A DNA stretch of 64,000 nucleotides from Marinobacter salinexigens (GTDB lineage Bacteria; Pseudomonadota; Gammaproteobacteria; Pseudomonadales; Oleiphilaceae): positions 878,751 to 942,750 of the forward strand of contig NZ_VTUU01000001.1 in assembly GCF_008370345.1 (NCBI RefSeq). The letters run 5' to 3'. Below are positions 8,151 through 19,984 of this stretch, piece by piece. How positions within the stretch are numbered: position 1 is the first letter of the stretch; the number at the start of each line of letters is the position of its first letter. The notes below the pieces were generated by a model. That model was not told the DNA's origin and did not search any database. It was given only the letters and a program-made list of their open reading frames with translations. The position numbers and the translations under genes are program-made.

Positions 8151-9941
8151 ATGGCTGATTATCAGGCACCCCTGCGTGACATTCGCTTTGTATTGAATGA
8201 AGTATTCGACGCGCCTGCGCTGTGGGCTTCCCTGCCGAAAGTGGCGGAAAACGTTGATCCGGATACGGCCGAGGCCATTCTGGAAGAGGCTGGCAAGATT
8301 GCCAGTGGCGTACTGGCGCCTCTCAACCGCGAATCCGATGAGCAGGGTAGTCAGTGGAACGATGGTGAAGTGACCGCCCCGGAAGGCTTCAAGGAAGCCT
8401 ACCAGACCATTGTGGAAGGTGGCTGGAACGGGCTGGGCGGTAACCCTGAGTTTGGCGGTATGGGGATGCCGAAGACTCTGGTCGCCCAGTTTGAAGAAAT
8501 GGTGCAAGGCGCAAGTATCTCTTTTGGTCTGGCGCCGATGCTGACCGCCGGAGCGTGTCTGGCAATCAATGCCCATGCCAGCCAGGAGCTGAAGGAAAAA
8601 TACCTTCCCAATATGTATTCGGGTGTCTGGTCTGGCGCTATGGACCTCACCGAGCCGCATGCGGGTACCGATCTGGGCATCATCCGTACCAAGGCTGAGC
8701 CCAATGATGACGGTTCCTTCAATGTAACCGGCACCAAGATCTTTATTACCTGGGGCGAGCACGACATGGCGGAGAACATCATCCACCTCGTGCTGGCCAA
8801 GCTGCCGGATGCGCCCAAGGGGCCGAAAGGTATCTCTCTGTTCCTGGTGCCGAAGTTCCTGGTGAACGAAGACGGTTCCCTGGGTGAGCGCAATACCTTC
8901 AGCTGTGGTTCCATCGAGAAGAAGATGGGTATCAAGGGTTCCGCAACCTGCGTCATGAACTTTGACGGAGCCCGAGGCTGGCTCGTGGGCGAAGAGAACA
9001 AGGGCCTTGCGGCGATGTTCACCATGATGAACTACGAGCGTCTGGGTGTGGGTGTCCAGGGTATCGGTGCTGCTGAAGCTTCTTTGCAGAATGCCCGTGA
9101 GTACGCACTGGACCGTATTCAAAGCCGCGCACCCACTGGTGCTCAGCAGCCAGAGAAAGCCGCCGACCCGATCATTGTGCATCCGGACGTGCGCCGCATG
9201 CTGATGACCATGAAAAGCTACGTTGAAGGGGGCCGTGCGTTCTCTACCTACGTGGCTCAGTGGCTGGATATCTCCAAGTACGCGGAAGACGATGAACGTC
9301 GCCAGCACGCTGAAGGCATGGTTGCCCTGCTTACTCCGGTAGCCAAGGCGTTCCTGACAGATCGCGCGCTTGATGCCTGCGTGATTGGTCAGCAGGTGTT
9401 TGGTGGCCACGGATTCATCCGTGAGTGGGGCCAGGAGCAACTGGTTCGCGACTGCCGCATCACTCAGATCTATGAGGGTGCCAACGGTATTCAGGCGCTG
9501 GATCTGATGGGCCGTAAGGTTGTTGCAAGCAAAGGTAAGCTTTACGAGCTATTTGCCCAGGATATTGCCAGCTTCATTGAGGAGAACAGCGGTGACGAGC
9601 AGCTGCGTCCTTACCTGGAGCAGTTGTCTGCCGCAGTTGAGCGTCTCGATGACGTCACCGAGCATGTGATCAAGGTCTCCGCCGAGAATCCGAACGAGAT
9701 CGGAGCGGCGTCTGTGGACTACACCGACATGTTCGGTCTGACTGCTCTGGCCTACATGTGGGCGAAGATGGTCAAAGCTGCTGCAGAGAAGGCGGAAGGG
9801 GACACTTCCGGGTTCTACACCGGTAAGCTGAAGACCGCTCGTTTCTACTTCGATCGTCTGCTACCGAAGACGGTTTCTCTGGCCGAAAGTATCCGTAGTG
9901 GAAGTGATTCCATGATGGCGCCGACCGTCGAAGAGATCTGA
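8151..9941 (+). CDS. Acyl-CoA dehydrogenase (FadE type), second copy
   Basis: A 596-residue paralogue of the preceding gene, starting MADYQAPLRDIRFVLNE, with the same blocks in order: MDLTEPHAGTDLG, TGTKIFITWGEHDM, and QIYEGANGIQALDLMGRK. ATG 8151 has GGAGAG about nine bases upstream. The first FadE motif has Trp-Gly-Glu-His where copy one has Ala-Gly-Glu-His, and divergence through the body suggests different chain-length preference; that is inference. It has its own promoter and terminator, so it is not simply an operon partner of the first copy. Confidence 0.93.
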   Translation: MADYQAPLRDIRFVLNEVFDAPALWASLPKVAENVDPDTAEAILEEAGKIASGVLAPLNRESDEQGSQWNDGEVTAPEGFKEAYQTIVEGGWNGLGGNPEFGGMGMPKTLVAQFEEMVQGASISFGLAPMLTAGACLAINAHASQELKEKYLPNMYSGVWSGAMDLTEPHAGTDLGIIRTKAEPNDDGSFNVTGTKIFITWGEHDMAENIIHLVLAKLPDAPKGPKGISLFLVPKFLVNEDGSLGERNTFSCGSIEKKMGIKGSATCVMNFDGARGWLVGEENKGLAAMFTMMNYERLGVGVQGIGAAEASLQNAREYALDRIQSRAPTGAQQPEKAADPIIVHPDVRRMLMTMKSYVEGGRAFSTYVAQWLDISKYAEDDERRQHAEGMVALLTPVAKAFLTDRALDACVIGQQVFGGHGFIREWGQEQLVRDCRITQIYEGANGIQALDLMGRKVVASKGKLYELFAQDIASFIEENSGDEQLRPYLEQLSAAVERLDDVTEHVIKVSAENPNEIGAASVDYTDMFGLTALAYMWAKMVKAAAEKAEGDTSGFYTGKLKTARFYFDRLLPKTVSLAESIRSGSDSMMAPTVEEI

Positions 9942-9957
9942 TCAGGATCCTGGCGTT

Positions 9958-9985
9958 AAAAAAGCAGGCCCTCGGGTCTGCTTTT
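9958..9985. terminator. Bidirectional terminator between acyl-CoA dehydrogenase and endonuclease I genes
   Basis: Arms AAAAGCAG (9960-9967) and CTGCTTTT (9978-9985). The plus strand ends in TTTT and the minus strand in a run of six T (A-run 9958-9963), so it can stop transcription from both convergent genes. Confidence 0.85.
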
Positions 9986-10006
9986 CTATGTGTCTTTTAA
10001 GCGGGA

Positions 10007-10642
10007 TCAAAGCTCTTCCATCCGCCCTCTGTCCGTTATAAAGGGGTTTTCGTTGCCCTGGATCTCTACAATTCGGCGATGCCGTGTCAGTTCGGTGTCA
10101 TCCGGAGGGTCCTGTCGGTTCCAGCCCTTGAATACGGGCTTCGCACCAAGCCATGGCAGTCCGTAAGTGTCCACCATATAGGCCACTGCCCGGGCTACGT
10201 CCCCTTTAACCCGAGATGGTGGCTCGAAGAAGCCGGCACTTTCGCGCATATTGCACTCGTCGGGGCTGACACTTTCGCCCAACTCCTCATAACGAACATT
10301 TCTGCGTTGCATCTCGGTGCGGGTGCGCACCGGCACCATGTTGTGAAGGTCCGATGCGATCTGGCGATAACGGTTGTCCTGCTCGCATTGTCTGGATGTT
10401 CCGCAATCAAGGGCGGTGCGAATATCCGCCAACGGATAGACATAACCGTCTGTAAGCACGAAGCCCTTCCTGGTGAAAGGTGTATCGCAGAAAAAGGATT
10501 GGCCGCCATCGGCGTAAAGGTTTCCCCAGAACTGTTCCTTGATCACTGTGTCCGGGTCACTGAAACGGGTATTCTGCCCAATAACCAGGCCGGTAGTGCA
10601 TGACAGGACGAGCGTTGCAGGGAGAAGCAGATGATGTTTCAT
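10007..10642 (-). CDS. Endonuclease I family secreted nuclease
   Basis: A 211-residue protein of the EndA/NucM/Vvn family of periplasmic or secreted nucleases. The putative catalytic His is in DLHNMVPV; the later EIQGNENPFI matches the family ending (usually QGNRNPF), and RVKGDVARAVAYM is the usual preceding helix. Several Cys (SFFCDTPF, ALDCGTSRQC, DECNM) would form disulfides. The start is ATG 10642 (MKHHLLLPATLVL), giving a signal peptide; the Cys in LSCTTG might be a weak lipobox. An upstream in-frame start at 10675 would break the signal. It converges on the acyl-CoA dehydrogenase gene. Confidence 0.82.
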   Translation of the reverse strand: MKHHLLLPATLVLSCTTGLVIGQNTRFSDPDTVIKEQFWGNLYADGGQSFFCDTPFTRKGFVLTDGYVYPLADIRTALDCGTSRQCEQDNRYRQIASDLHNMVPVRTRTEMQRRNVRYEELGESVSPDECNMRESAGFFEPPSRVKGDVARAVAYMVDTYGLPWLGAKPVFKGWNRQDPPDDTELTRHRRIVEIQGNENPFITDRGRMEEL

Positions 10643-10761
10643 GCGCCTTTTATACCTCGCAGTATCACAGAACACCTTGGCTAATCGGGCCCCTGGGGGA
10701 AAGGTCCGGGGATGGCCAAAGAAATGACGCTTTGTTCATTTATACTGTGAAGTATGGCACA

Positions 10762-10784
10762 GAGGCTCTTGTTGCAAGAGCCTC
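10762..10784. other. Perfect 10-bp hairpin downstream of small coiled-coil gene
   Basis: GAGGCTCTTG (10762-10771), loop TTG, CAAGAGCCTC (10775-10784). It lies 40 bases past the stop of the minus-strand gene at 10825. There is no T-run on either strand, so termination would need Rho; an mRNA 3'-end stabilising hairpin is also possible. Confidence 0.45.
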
Positions 10785-10824
10785 CGGATACAATATTTGT
10801 GATCCAGTTCTATCGCGTTGGCGG

Positions 10825-11088
10825 CTATTGTAGTTTCTTCCGGATGTTTTCGTAGCCGGATTTAAGATCTTCGCCGAGCTTATGGGCTGTTTGCCTGGCT
10901 TCCTGGGATGCATCCTCAGCGTCGTGCAAAACCTGCTCGAGTTTTGTCCGAAAACGATCCCAGTCCTGCTCAAGATCGTCCCATTCATCTTTTACGTCTT
11001 CCTGAGCCAGGTGTAGCTGCACACGAGCCTCATCCCGGTACTGTTTGATTTTCTCAGACAGCTTCTTGAGTTCGTCTTGAAGACTCAT
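10825..11088 (-). CDS. Small charged coiled-coil protein of unknown function
   Basis: An 87-residue protein, MSLQDELKKLSEKIKQYRDE onward, almost wholly helical and rich in Glu, Asp, Lys and Gln with heptad-like spacing. It has no Cys, no signal peptide and no membrane segment. The start ATG 11088 is supported by GGAGGT eight bases upstream; a GTG nine bases earlier would overlap that site. It looks like the small stress-associated coiled-coil proteins (Sll1863-like), but I cannot assign a family with confidence. It stands alone, with a hairpin downstream and holA ending 116 bases upstream. Confidence 0.75.
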   Translation of the reverse strand: MSLQDELKKLSEKIKQYRDEARVQLHLAQEDVKDEWDDLEQDWDRFRTKLEQVLHDAEDASQEARQTAHKLGEDLKSGYENIRKKLQ

Positions 11089-11204
11089 TTCAAACACCTC
11101 CTTGCGTTGACGGTCAAATGCATTGATGGTGGATTTACAATGCGCCTGAACACCATTAGCGTCAAGTGGTGGGAAAGCTCAGGCTGACGGGCGTTTGATC
11201 CAGA

Positions 11205-12212
11205 TCAGGATCTGGCTGCCAGTAGGGTCGACAGGTCCCTGAGATGATGCCAGGGCGAGCGGTCGTCAAAGCCTTTCGCTGCCCGGTCGATGGTGCTGCA
11301 CAATTCAATCGCGGAATGGAGCTGGCTGCGGTTCAGGCGCCGGTTGGCCTGTTCGATGGCGCGTACACGCTGAGGCTGGAACACGCCGCGTTTCTTGAGA
11401 AAAGCGGCAGGTGCCTCGCCCGTGCCGGAAGAGGCTTTGAGTTCCAGGATAAGGTTGAGGTCCCGGCTCAGCACGCTCAACAAGCCGAGAGGGTTTTCAC
11501 CCTCCTGCTGAAGCACGCCGATGATTTTGCCCGCGTGGCTTGCCTGGCCTGCGAGGAGTTCAGTGACCAGTTCAAATCCGTTGAAGCGGGAACTGTCCTG
11601 AACGGCTTGTTCGATGGTTTCTTCGTCTATCGTACCGCCGTTGGTCAGAAGGGAGAGGCGATCCAGTTCCTGGCTGGCGGCCAGAAGGTTGCCTTCCAGT
11701 CGTTCAGACAGCATTGATAAAGCACCACGGGTCAATTGTAGGCCCTGGTTGGTAGCGCGCTGTTGTAGCCAGCCCTGAAACTTATTGGCGTCGATCGGCC
11801 AGACCGGAATATGGACGCCTTTGTTCTGCAGATCCTTGTACCATTTGCGCCGGGTTTCCGCCGCATCCAGGCGAGTGCTGATCAGCAGCAGGATAATATC
11901 CTCCGGTGGGTCCTGCAGGACCCGTTCCAGGACGTTACGCCCGTTACCCAGCTTGCCGGTCGGCAGATGAATTTCTATACGACGTTTCTCGGCGAACAGG
12001 GACATGGCGCCGAATTCGTCTGCGACAGAATTCCAGTCCAGGTTGTTGTCTGCATGAAAGGTCAGTCGATCATGAAAGTCGGCGGCCCTGGCGGCTTTCC
12101 TTATCTGGTCACAGCATTCCTGCACAAGCAGCGGTTCGTCGCCAGAAACCAGATATACCGGAGCCAGTCCTTTTTTCAGTAGCTGTGGAAGCTGGGCCGG
12201 CTGGGTTTTCAT
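11205..12212 (-). CDS. holA: DNA polymerase III subunit delta
   Basis: Clamp-loader delta subunit (335 aa) that opens the beta sliding clamp. The N-terminal Rossmann-like AAA fold is recognisable from GLAPVYLVSGDEPLLVQE, where the Walker A motif is naturally degenerate in delta; the C-terminal collar domain includes NRSQLHSAIELCSTIDRAAKG. The usual length is about 340 aa. The start overlaps the lptE stop by four bases (ATGA). Order leuS-lptE-holA is the same as in E. coli and Pseudomonas. Confidence 0.95.
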   Translation of the reverse strand: MKTQPAQLPQLLKKGLAPVYLVSGDEPLLVQECCDQIRKAARAADFHDRLTFHADNNLDWNSVADEFGAMSLFAEKRRIEIHLPTGKLGNGRNVLERVLQDPPEDIILLLISTRLDAAETRRKWYKDLQNKGVHIPVWPIDANKFQGWLQQRATNQGLQLTRGALSMLSERLEGNLLAASQELDRLSLLTNGGTIDEETIEQAVQDSSRFNGFELVTELLAGQASHAGKIIGVLQQEGENPLGLLSVLSRDLNLILELKASSGTGEAPAAFLKKRGVFQPQRVRAIEQANRRLNRSQLHSAIELCSTIDRAAKGFDDRSPWHHLRDLSTLLAARS

Positions 12213-12775
12213 GGAGTCGCTGCGTTGTTGCTGGCAGAGTTGTAGTCTTCCCGGATGGCATTAATCCGGGCCTCTGACAGCGGTGCCAGACGGAAGATGA
12301 TCTGCTGGGCCAGGCGGTCGCTGAGCTGTTGCCGAAGGGCGTCTTCCTCGCGCTGTTTGGCGAGTACGTTGGTCTCGTCGTAGCGATAGCTTTCGCTGGT
12401 GGTCAGGCGGGTTTTGGAAACCATAGGGATATTGTCGTCACTGACCACTTCAAGGTCGACAGAGTGCCGTAGTGTGTATTCTGCGGCAGCTGCCTGGCTG
12501 GTAATCGCCGATGCCCGGCGATCCTGCTCAAAGCTGGAAAGCTTGAGGCGGTACCTGGCGGAGCCGTCGTCGCTGAGGGCAACTTCCCCGAGCCTGAGCT
12601 GTTCTTTCAGGGTTCTGCACAGGCTGTCCGGAATCTGTGAGCCGCAGTCAACCGCAAGGGGTTGAAGGGCGTCAGATACCGGAGGCGCGCCTCGTAACTG
12701 AAAGCCGCAACCTGCCTGAAGGGCTACCAGCAGGGTTACCACAAGCGGGGAGATAACGGCTTTCATCAAGGGCAT
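12209..12775 (-). CDS. lptE: LPS-assembly lipoprotein LptE
   Basis: Outer-membrane lipoprotein (188 aa) that plugs LptD and helps insert LPS at the cell surface. It has a signal peptide followed by AGCGFQLRG, with Cys 23 as the lipidated residue; CGFxLRG is the family hallmark. The rest is moderately conserved beta structure ending in a basic/polar tail. Its start is one base after the leuS stop and its end overlaps holA by four bases, so the three are one transcript. ATG 12766 (MKAVISP) is an alternative start. Confidence 0.9.
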   Translation of the reverse strand: MPLMKAVISPLVVTLLVALQAGCGFQLRGAPPVSDALQPLAVDCGSQIPDSLCRTLKEQLRLGEVALSDDGSARYRLKLSSFEQDRRASAITSQAAAAEYTLRHSVDLEVVSDDNIPMVSKTRLTTSESYRYDETNVLAKQREEDALRQQLSDRLAQQIIFRLAPLSEARINAIREDYNSASNNAATP

Positions 12776-12776
12776 A

Positions 12777-15422
<2,646 letters not shown>

Positions 15423-15531
15423 ACGCACAGAAGGCCTGACAGGTAGTCTGCCAATCCGTGATTCCTGTGCCATGATTAGAGTTATAGGGGGAGGCGCCTG
15501 CCAACTCCCCGGATATCACATAGGAGTCGTT

Positions 15532-16080
15532 ATGACCGAACCAGAACGTAATCACCTGTCCGGTAAAGCGCTTGATGTCTATAACCGCATGCTGGAAAAA
15601 GTGCAGACAGGCTTGACTGCTGTCCCCGAAGCGACCCTGAAGACTCTGGAAGACGAAATCGTCAAGGCAGTTGAGTTTGAGTATGAGTTGGAAGAAATGA
15701 CCAGAGAGGAGGCGGACCTTCTGGGTGCCTACGTCCAAAGAGACATGGAGCATCTGCTGCATTTTGTCAGTGAAACCGGCGAAAGCCTGGATGAATGGCT
15801 TCAGCTGGATATTTCGTTGCTGGAGCATCAACTGGCAGAGCAGTTGCTGTCCGTGGCCGATAAGACCCTGGTAGATAACCTTGAGTTAAAACAGAAGTTG
15901 GCGAATGACGATGCAGGCCACTACATCTCCGGGGAAGTCGCTACGGCTGGTATGTTCCGCTGCCTGAACTGCAGCCACATGGTTTGCCTCACAGCGACCA
16001 GCCATCTGGAACCCTGTGAGGCCTGTGGTTCCCACTATTTCGAGCGGGTTACGAGCCGGTGGCCGAGGAAGGAGGAATAA
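15532..16080 (+). CDS. ybeL: Zinc-ribbon-containing protein (YbeL / DUF1451 family)
   Basis: A 182-residue protein with a long helical N-terminal part rich in Glu and Leu and a C-terminal zinc ribbon, CLNCSHMVCL followed by EPCEACGSHYF. The family (E. coli YbeL) has no established function; it is found beside leuS in E. coli, as here. The start ATG 15532 (MTEPERN) has AGGAG five bases upstream; an in-frame ATG at 15472 is not preceded by a site. Its last 32 bases overlap the end of the convergent lnt gene. Confidence 0.87.
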   Translation: MTEPERNHLSGKALDVYNRMLEKVQTGLTAVPEATLKTLEDEIVKAVEFEYELEEMTREEADLLGAYVQRDMEHLLHFVSETGESLDEWLQLDISLLEHQLAEQLLSVADKTLVDNLELKQKLANDDAGHYISGEVATAGMFRCLNCSHMVCLTATSHLEPCEACGSHYFERVTSRWPRKEE

Positions 16081-17611
16081 CCCGCTCGCGGACAAACACC
16101 ACCAGGATAATGGCGAGGGTCAGCACCGGCCACGACCCCGTCTGCATGTAGGGCGTGTTGCCTGACGCTGTATAGACTTCGCCTGTCAGCGTAGCGCGCT
16201 CAAAGTGCGGAATGGTAGTGGTGATTTGTCCGCGATTGTCGATGATTGCCGTCACCCCATTGTTGGTGCCGCGTAACATATACCTGCCGGTTTCAAGTGC
16301 CCGCATACGGGCGATTTGCAAGTGCTGTAGCGGACCAATGGAGTCGCCGAACCAGCCGTCATTGCTGATGGTCAGCAGCAGATCTGTGTTGCGGCTGTTA
16401 AAGGCGACAAAATCGGGATAGGCCACCTCGTAGCAGATAAAAGGCATAACGCGGATGCCATTGGCGATGAGTGGGCCCTGATATTCTGGCCCCCGGGTGA
16501 AGTCGCTCATAGGCAAGTCGAAGAAGCCGATAAGGCCCCGCAGTATTCCCTGCAATGGCACGTACTCTCCAAAAGGCACCAGCTTCTGTTTGTGGTAGAT
16601 GCCCTCGCCGTTTCCGATCGCCATGATGCTGTTGTGGAACGTAAAGTCCTCAATCTGGTCGCTGAAACCATACCAGGGAATGCCAGTGATCAGCGTGCTG
16701 TTTTCCCCGAGTTGTTGTTCGATGTGCTCAATGATCTTGCCAGCCTGATTGTGGGGAATGGGGATAGCGGTCTCGGGCCACAGGATAAGGTCGGTTTCCC
16801 AATGCTCTTCGGTCATTCCCAGATAGGCCACGATCTGATCTTTCAGAAACTCCGGGTCCCATTTCATGAGTTGTGGAATATTGCCCTGCATGGCCGCGAC
16901 GGTGGTGGGCTCGGTGCTGATATCCGTCCAGTCAATGCGGTTCAGGGTAGGGGCGAAGAGCCAGGGAGTCACGGCAACAACCAGTGTGACGGCGGCGGCT
17001 ACGTGGTGTAAGTGGCGTATCAGCCACCAGGCGCCATACAGGGCAGCTCCGGTGACGGTAACCCAGAATGTGATGCCGTGAACGCCGATCAGCGGTGCCA
17101 GTCCGGCAAGGGGGCCGTCAGTGTGGGCTGTGCCCATATAGAGCCACGGGAAGCCGGTAAGCAACCAGCCTCGTAGCCAGTCACCGAGGAGCCAAATGGC
17201 GGGAAACAGAATCAGCCTGCGAACCGCGCTGCCTTTGGCCAGTATGCCCCAAAACCAGAAGGCAATGGCATGAAATAAGGCCAGTCCGGCGACAAAACCA
17301 ATGGTGAGCAGGACGGATACAGGGATGGATGTGTTACCGAAATGGCTGATGCTGATGTACACCCAGCTCGCTCCGGTGCCAAACAGGCCAAGACCGGTCA
17401 GCCAGCCAGCTTTGAACAGCTTTTCCGGTGCGAGTGGGACAGCGACGAGGAGTATCAGCAGAACGGATACAGGCCCCAGCCACCACAGAAAGTAAGGTGC
17501 AAAGGTCAGGGTCTGGAGTGCTCCGGCCACCAGGAGGCTGGCCACGCCCAGCCAACGATGACTGGAAAGTGGCGTTTTCAGACCTTGAGGGGTTTCGACG
17601 TTATTGCTCAC
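16049..17611 (-). CDS. lnt: Apolipoprotein N-acyltransferase
   Basis: Inner-membrane enzyme (520 aa) that adds the third acyl chain to lipoproteins, needed for their export by Lol. The N-terminal half has several hydrophobic segments; the C-terminal half is a nitrilase-like domain with the triad Glu in LILWPETAIP, Lys in HKQKLVPFGEYVP and Cys in MPFICYEVAYP. Length matches the family. It overlaps corC by 11 bases upstream and ybeL by 32 bases at its 3' end, leaving no intergenic terminator. Confidence 0.95.
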   Translation of the reverse strand: MSNNVETPQGLKTPLSSHRWLGVASLLVAGALQTLTFAPYFLWWLGPVSVLLILLVAVPLAPEKLFKAGWLTGLGLFGTGASWVYISISHFGNTSIPVSVLLTIGFVAGLALFHAIAFWFWGILAKGSAVRRLILFPAIWLLGDWLRGWLLTGFPWLYMGTAHTDGPLAGLAPLIGVHGITFWVTVTGAALYGAWWLIRHLHHVAAAVTLVVAVTPWLFAPTLNRIDWTDISTEPTTVAAMQGNIPQLMKWDPEFLKDQIVAYLGMTEEHWETDLILWPETAIPIPHNQAGKIIEHIEQQLGENSTLITGIPWYGFSDQIEDFTFHNSIMAIGNGEGIYHKQKLVPFGEYVPLQGILRGLIGFFDLPMSDFTRGPEYQGPLIANGIRVMPFICYEVAYPDFVAFNSRNTDLLLTISNDGWFGDSIGPLQHLQIARMRALETGRYMLRGTNNGVTAIIDNRGQITTTIPHFERATLTGEVYTASGNTPYMQTGSWPVLTLAIILVVFVRERVIPPSSATGS

Positions 17612-18446
17612 TTCGCGTTACCTGCAACAGACGAATGACACGGTTATCGGCGTTGGCAATAGTAAAGCGCAAACCGCCGAATGCAACCGTCTCGCCCCGT
17701 CTGGGCAGGTGGCCGAACTCCTTGAGTACCAGACCGCCTATGGTGTCGAATTCCTCTTCATCCAGATCGGTCTTGAAGAATTCGTTGAAGTCCTCGACCG
17801 GAGTAACGGCTTTGACGGCAAAGGTACCGTCGCCGCGGGCCTTGATCTGGGTTTCTTCGTCGATATCGTGCTCATCTTCGATTTCACCCACAATCTGCTC
17901 GAGAACATCTTCGATGGTAATCAGCCCGGCCGTACCGCCATATTCATCCACAACAATGGCCATGTGATTACGGTTTTCCTTGAACTCCTTGAGCAACTGA
18001 TTCAGACGCTTGCTCTCGGGCACGAACGTTGGCGGGCGCAGGACTTCCCGGATGCCTGACCAATTCAGCTCATTGTTCAGGGCCAGGGGCAGCAGGTCCT
18101 TGGCCAGCAGAATACCGATCACGTCGTCCTGGCTGTCGCCAATGACAGGAAACCGGCTGTGGGCAGAGGAAATGATTTCACCGAGAAACTCTTTGGGCTC
18201 CTGCGAAGCCTTCACGGTGACCATCTGGGATCGGGGGATCATGATTTCGTCAGCGCGCATGTGGATGACCTGCATGGCGCCTTCGATGATGCTCATGGCA
18301 TCGGTGTCGATAATATCCTGGGACTCGGCATCCCGCAGAATTTCCAGCACGTCCTCAACGGACTCAGGCCCGCTGGAGAAGGCCTGTGATATGCGTTCCA
18401 GCCAGGACTTGTTGCCCTGACTGCGACTCGACTGATCGTCGCTCAT
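17601..18446 (-). CDS. corC: CBS-domain / CorC-HlyC transporter-associated protein
   Basis: Cytoplasmic CBS-pair protein (281 aa), YbeX/CorC family, linked to Mg/Co homeostasis and, in E. coli, to ribosome metabolism. Two CBS motifs are visible ([12 protein letters not shown] near residue 65 and [29 protein letters not shown] near residue 160, shown here only for position), followed by the C-terminal HCC/transporter-associated domain ending in [16 protein letters not shown]. The start overlaps the ybeY stop in ATGA. It lies in the conserved phoH-ybeY-corC-lnt operon. Confidence 0.93.
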   Translation of the reverse strand: MSDDQSSRSQGNKSWLERISQAFSSGPESVEDVLEILRDAESQDIIDTDAMSIIEGAMQVIHMRADEIMIPRSQMVTVKASQEPKEFLGEIISSAHSRFPVIGDSQDDVIGILLAKDLLPLALNNELNWSGIREVLRPPTFVPESKRLNQLLKEFKENRNHMAIVVDEYGGTAGLITIEDVLEQIVGEIEDEHDIDEETQIKARGDGTFAVKAVTPVEDFNEFFKTDLDEEEFDTIGGLVLKEFGHLPRRGETVAFGGLRFTIANADNRVIRLLQVTRSEQ

Positions 18447-18916
18447 GAGTCTGTTTCCGTTTCCTCTGCGTCGTAAGGATTGTTGAATCCAAGTTGGCTT
18501 AACAGCCTGATTTCAAGGGCTTCCATGACCTCGGCATCACTGTCTTCAATGTGATCGTAGCCCTGCAGGTGCAGCATGCCGTGGACCACCATGTGAGCCC
18601 AGTGGGCAACGCATGTTTTGTGTTGCTCGTGGGCCTCTTTTTCGACAACTGGCGCGCAAATGATGAGATCTCCGGCCAATGGAACCGTTATACCGGCTGG
18701 CGCCTCAAATGGGAAGGACAAAACATTGGTGGGTCTGTCCTTGCCCCTGTACTCATGATTAAGCGACTGGCTTTCCAGGGCGCCAACAATCCGGATGGTA
18801 ACTTCCGAATCCTGCTCTCCCTGCCAGGCCTTCTGGGCCCAGGTCTGGAAGAGCGCTTCGTCGGGAACGCCAGAGCCATCGTACACGTTCTGAAAATCGA
18901 CTGTCAGTGTGCTCAA
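18443..18916 (-). CDS. ybeY: Endoribonuclease YbeY
   Basis: Single-strand-specific metallo-RNase (157 aa) used in 16S rRNA 3'-end maturation and late 70S quality control. The zinc-binding H3 motif [15 protein letters not shown] is near residue 110, and the conserved Arg is in [15 protein letters not shown]. The length is normal. It overlaps phoH upstream and corC downstream by four bases each, so translation is probably coupled along the operon. Confidence 0.95.
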   Translation of the reverse strand: MSTLTVDFQNVYDGSGVPDEALFQTWAQKAWQGEQDSEVTIRIVGALESQSLNHEYRGKDRPTNVLSFPFEAPAGITVPLAGDLIICAPVVEKEAHEQHKTCVAHWAHMVVHGMLHLQGYDHIEDSDAEVMEALEIRLLSQLGFNNPYDAEETETDS

Positions 18917-19899
18917 CGTCTTGATCCGCTGCCATCATCAAAGGAATCATAGGCTTCCACGATGCGCTGCACCAATGGATGGCGAACCACATCTTTGGAG
19001 TCAAAGCGGGTAAAGCCAATGCCTGTGACCTTGCTCAGCACGCCTGCGGCGTGGATGAGGCCTGAATCCTGGCCCCTGGGCAGGTCGACCTGGGTGGTAT
19101 CGCCGGTAATGACGGCGGTCGAACCAAAGCCGATCCGGGTCAGGAACATTTTCATCTGCTCCCGTGTGGTGTTCTGGCTCTCATCGAGAATGATGAACGA
19201 ATTGTTCAGTGTCCGGCCTCGCATAAAGGCCAGGGGCGCGATCTCGATGACGCTTTTCTCGATCAGGCGGGTTACCTGATCAAAGCCGAGCATTTCATAG
19301 AGGGCGTCGTAGAGCGGGCGAAGGTATGGGTCGACCTTCTGCGCCAGATCGCCGGGCAGAAACCCCAGCTTTTCGCCAGCCTCAACCGCCGGGCGCACCA
19401 GCAGGATTCGCTTCACCTGCTCATCTTTCAGTGCTTCAACTGCACAGGCAACTGCGAGCCAGGTTTTGCCGGTACCGGCAGGCCCGATACCAAAGTTGAT
19501 ATCGTGGGTGCGGATGCTGTGGACGTACTTCTGCTGGTTCCGGCCCCGTGGCTTGGCGGTCAGCTTGGGAGTCTTGATGACGGTAACGGCGCCCTCGTCA
19601 TAGGGTACATCGTCCGGCAGACGTTCCAGACCAGTCTCGCGGATATAGAGATGCACGGTGTCTGGAGAAATGTCCTGGGTCGCTTCGGTTTCCCGGTAAA
19701 GGTGCCGAATCACTTCCACCGCAGCCGCCACATGTTCGGTGGCGCCTTCCACGCGGAAGTGATGGCCGCGCCGCCCGATTTTTACCTCGAGACGCTTCTC
19801 GATCATCTTGAGGTTTTCATCGAACTGGCCACAAAGGGTGGTCAGCCGGCGCTGGTCTGCCGGGTGCAGGTCAAATTGTCTGCTGTCGTTCGTGTTCAA
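18913..19899 (-). CDS. ybeZ: PhoH-like ATPase (YbeZ)
   Basis: A 328-residue PhoH family ATPase that partners YbeY in rRNA processing. The Walker A motif is [15 protein letters not shown] near residue 140 and Walker B is [10 protein letters not shown] near residue 230. The N-terminal KH-like part includes [14 protein letters not shown]. It is the first gene of the ybeZ-ybeY-corC-lnt operon. An 85-base gap separates it from miaB upstream on the same strand, and the two may be co-transcribed as in E. coli. Confidence 0.94.
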   Translation of the reverse strand: MNTNDSRQFDLHPADQRRLTTLCGQFDENLKMIEKRLEVKIGRRGHHFRVEGATEHVAAAVEVIRHLYRETEATQDISPDTVHLYIRETGLERLPDDVPYDEGAVTVIKTPKLTAKPRGRNQQKYVHSIRTHDINFGIGPAGTGKTWLAVACAVEALKDEQVKRILLVRPAVEAGEKLGFLPGDLAQKVDPYLRPLYDALYEMLGFDQVTRLIEKSVIEIAPLAFMRGRTLNNSFIILDESQNTTREQMKMFLTRIGFGSTAVITGDTTQVDLPRGQDSGLIHAAGVLSKVTGIGFTRFDSKDVVRHPLVQRIVEAYDSFDDGSGSRR

Positions 19900-19984
19900 T
19901 CTTGCTCCGTTTCAGTGTCTCACCCCGGCTTCAGGCGAGTAGGGCTTTCAGGCTTGGGGTAGTGCTCTGGTGTCAGGCCGACGC

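Noticed and set aside
8133..9440. 435-codon open frame antisense to the second acyl-CoA dehydrogenase
   Set aside because: It mirrors the codon pattern of the real gene on the other strand, has no ribosome-binding site and its translation resembles no family; a GC-rich coding shadow.
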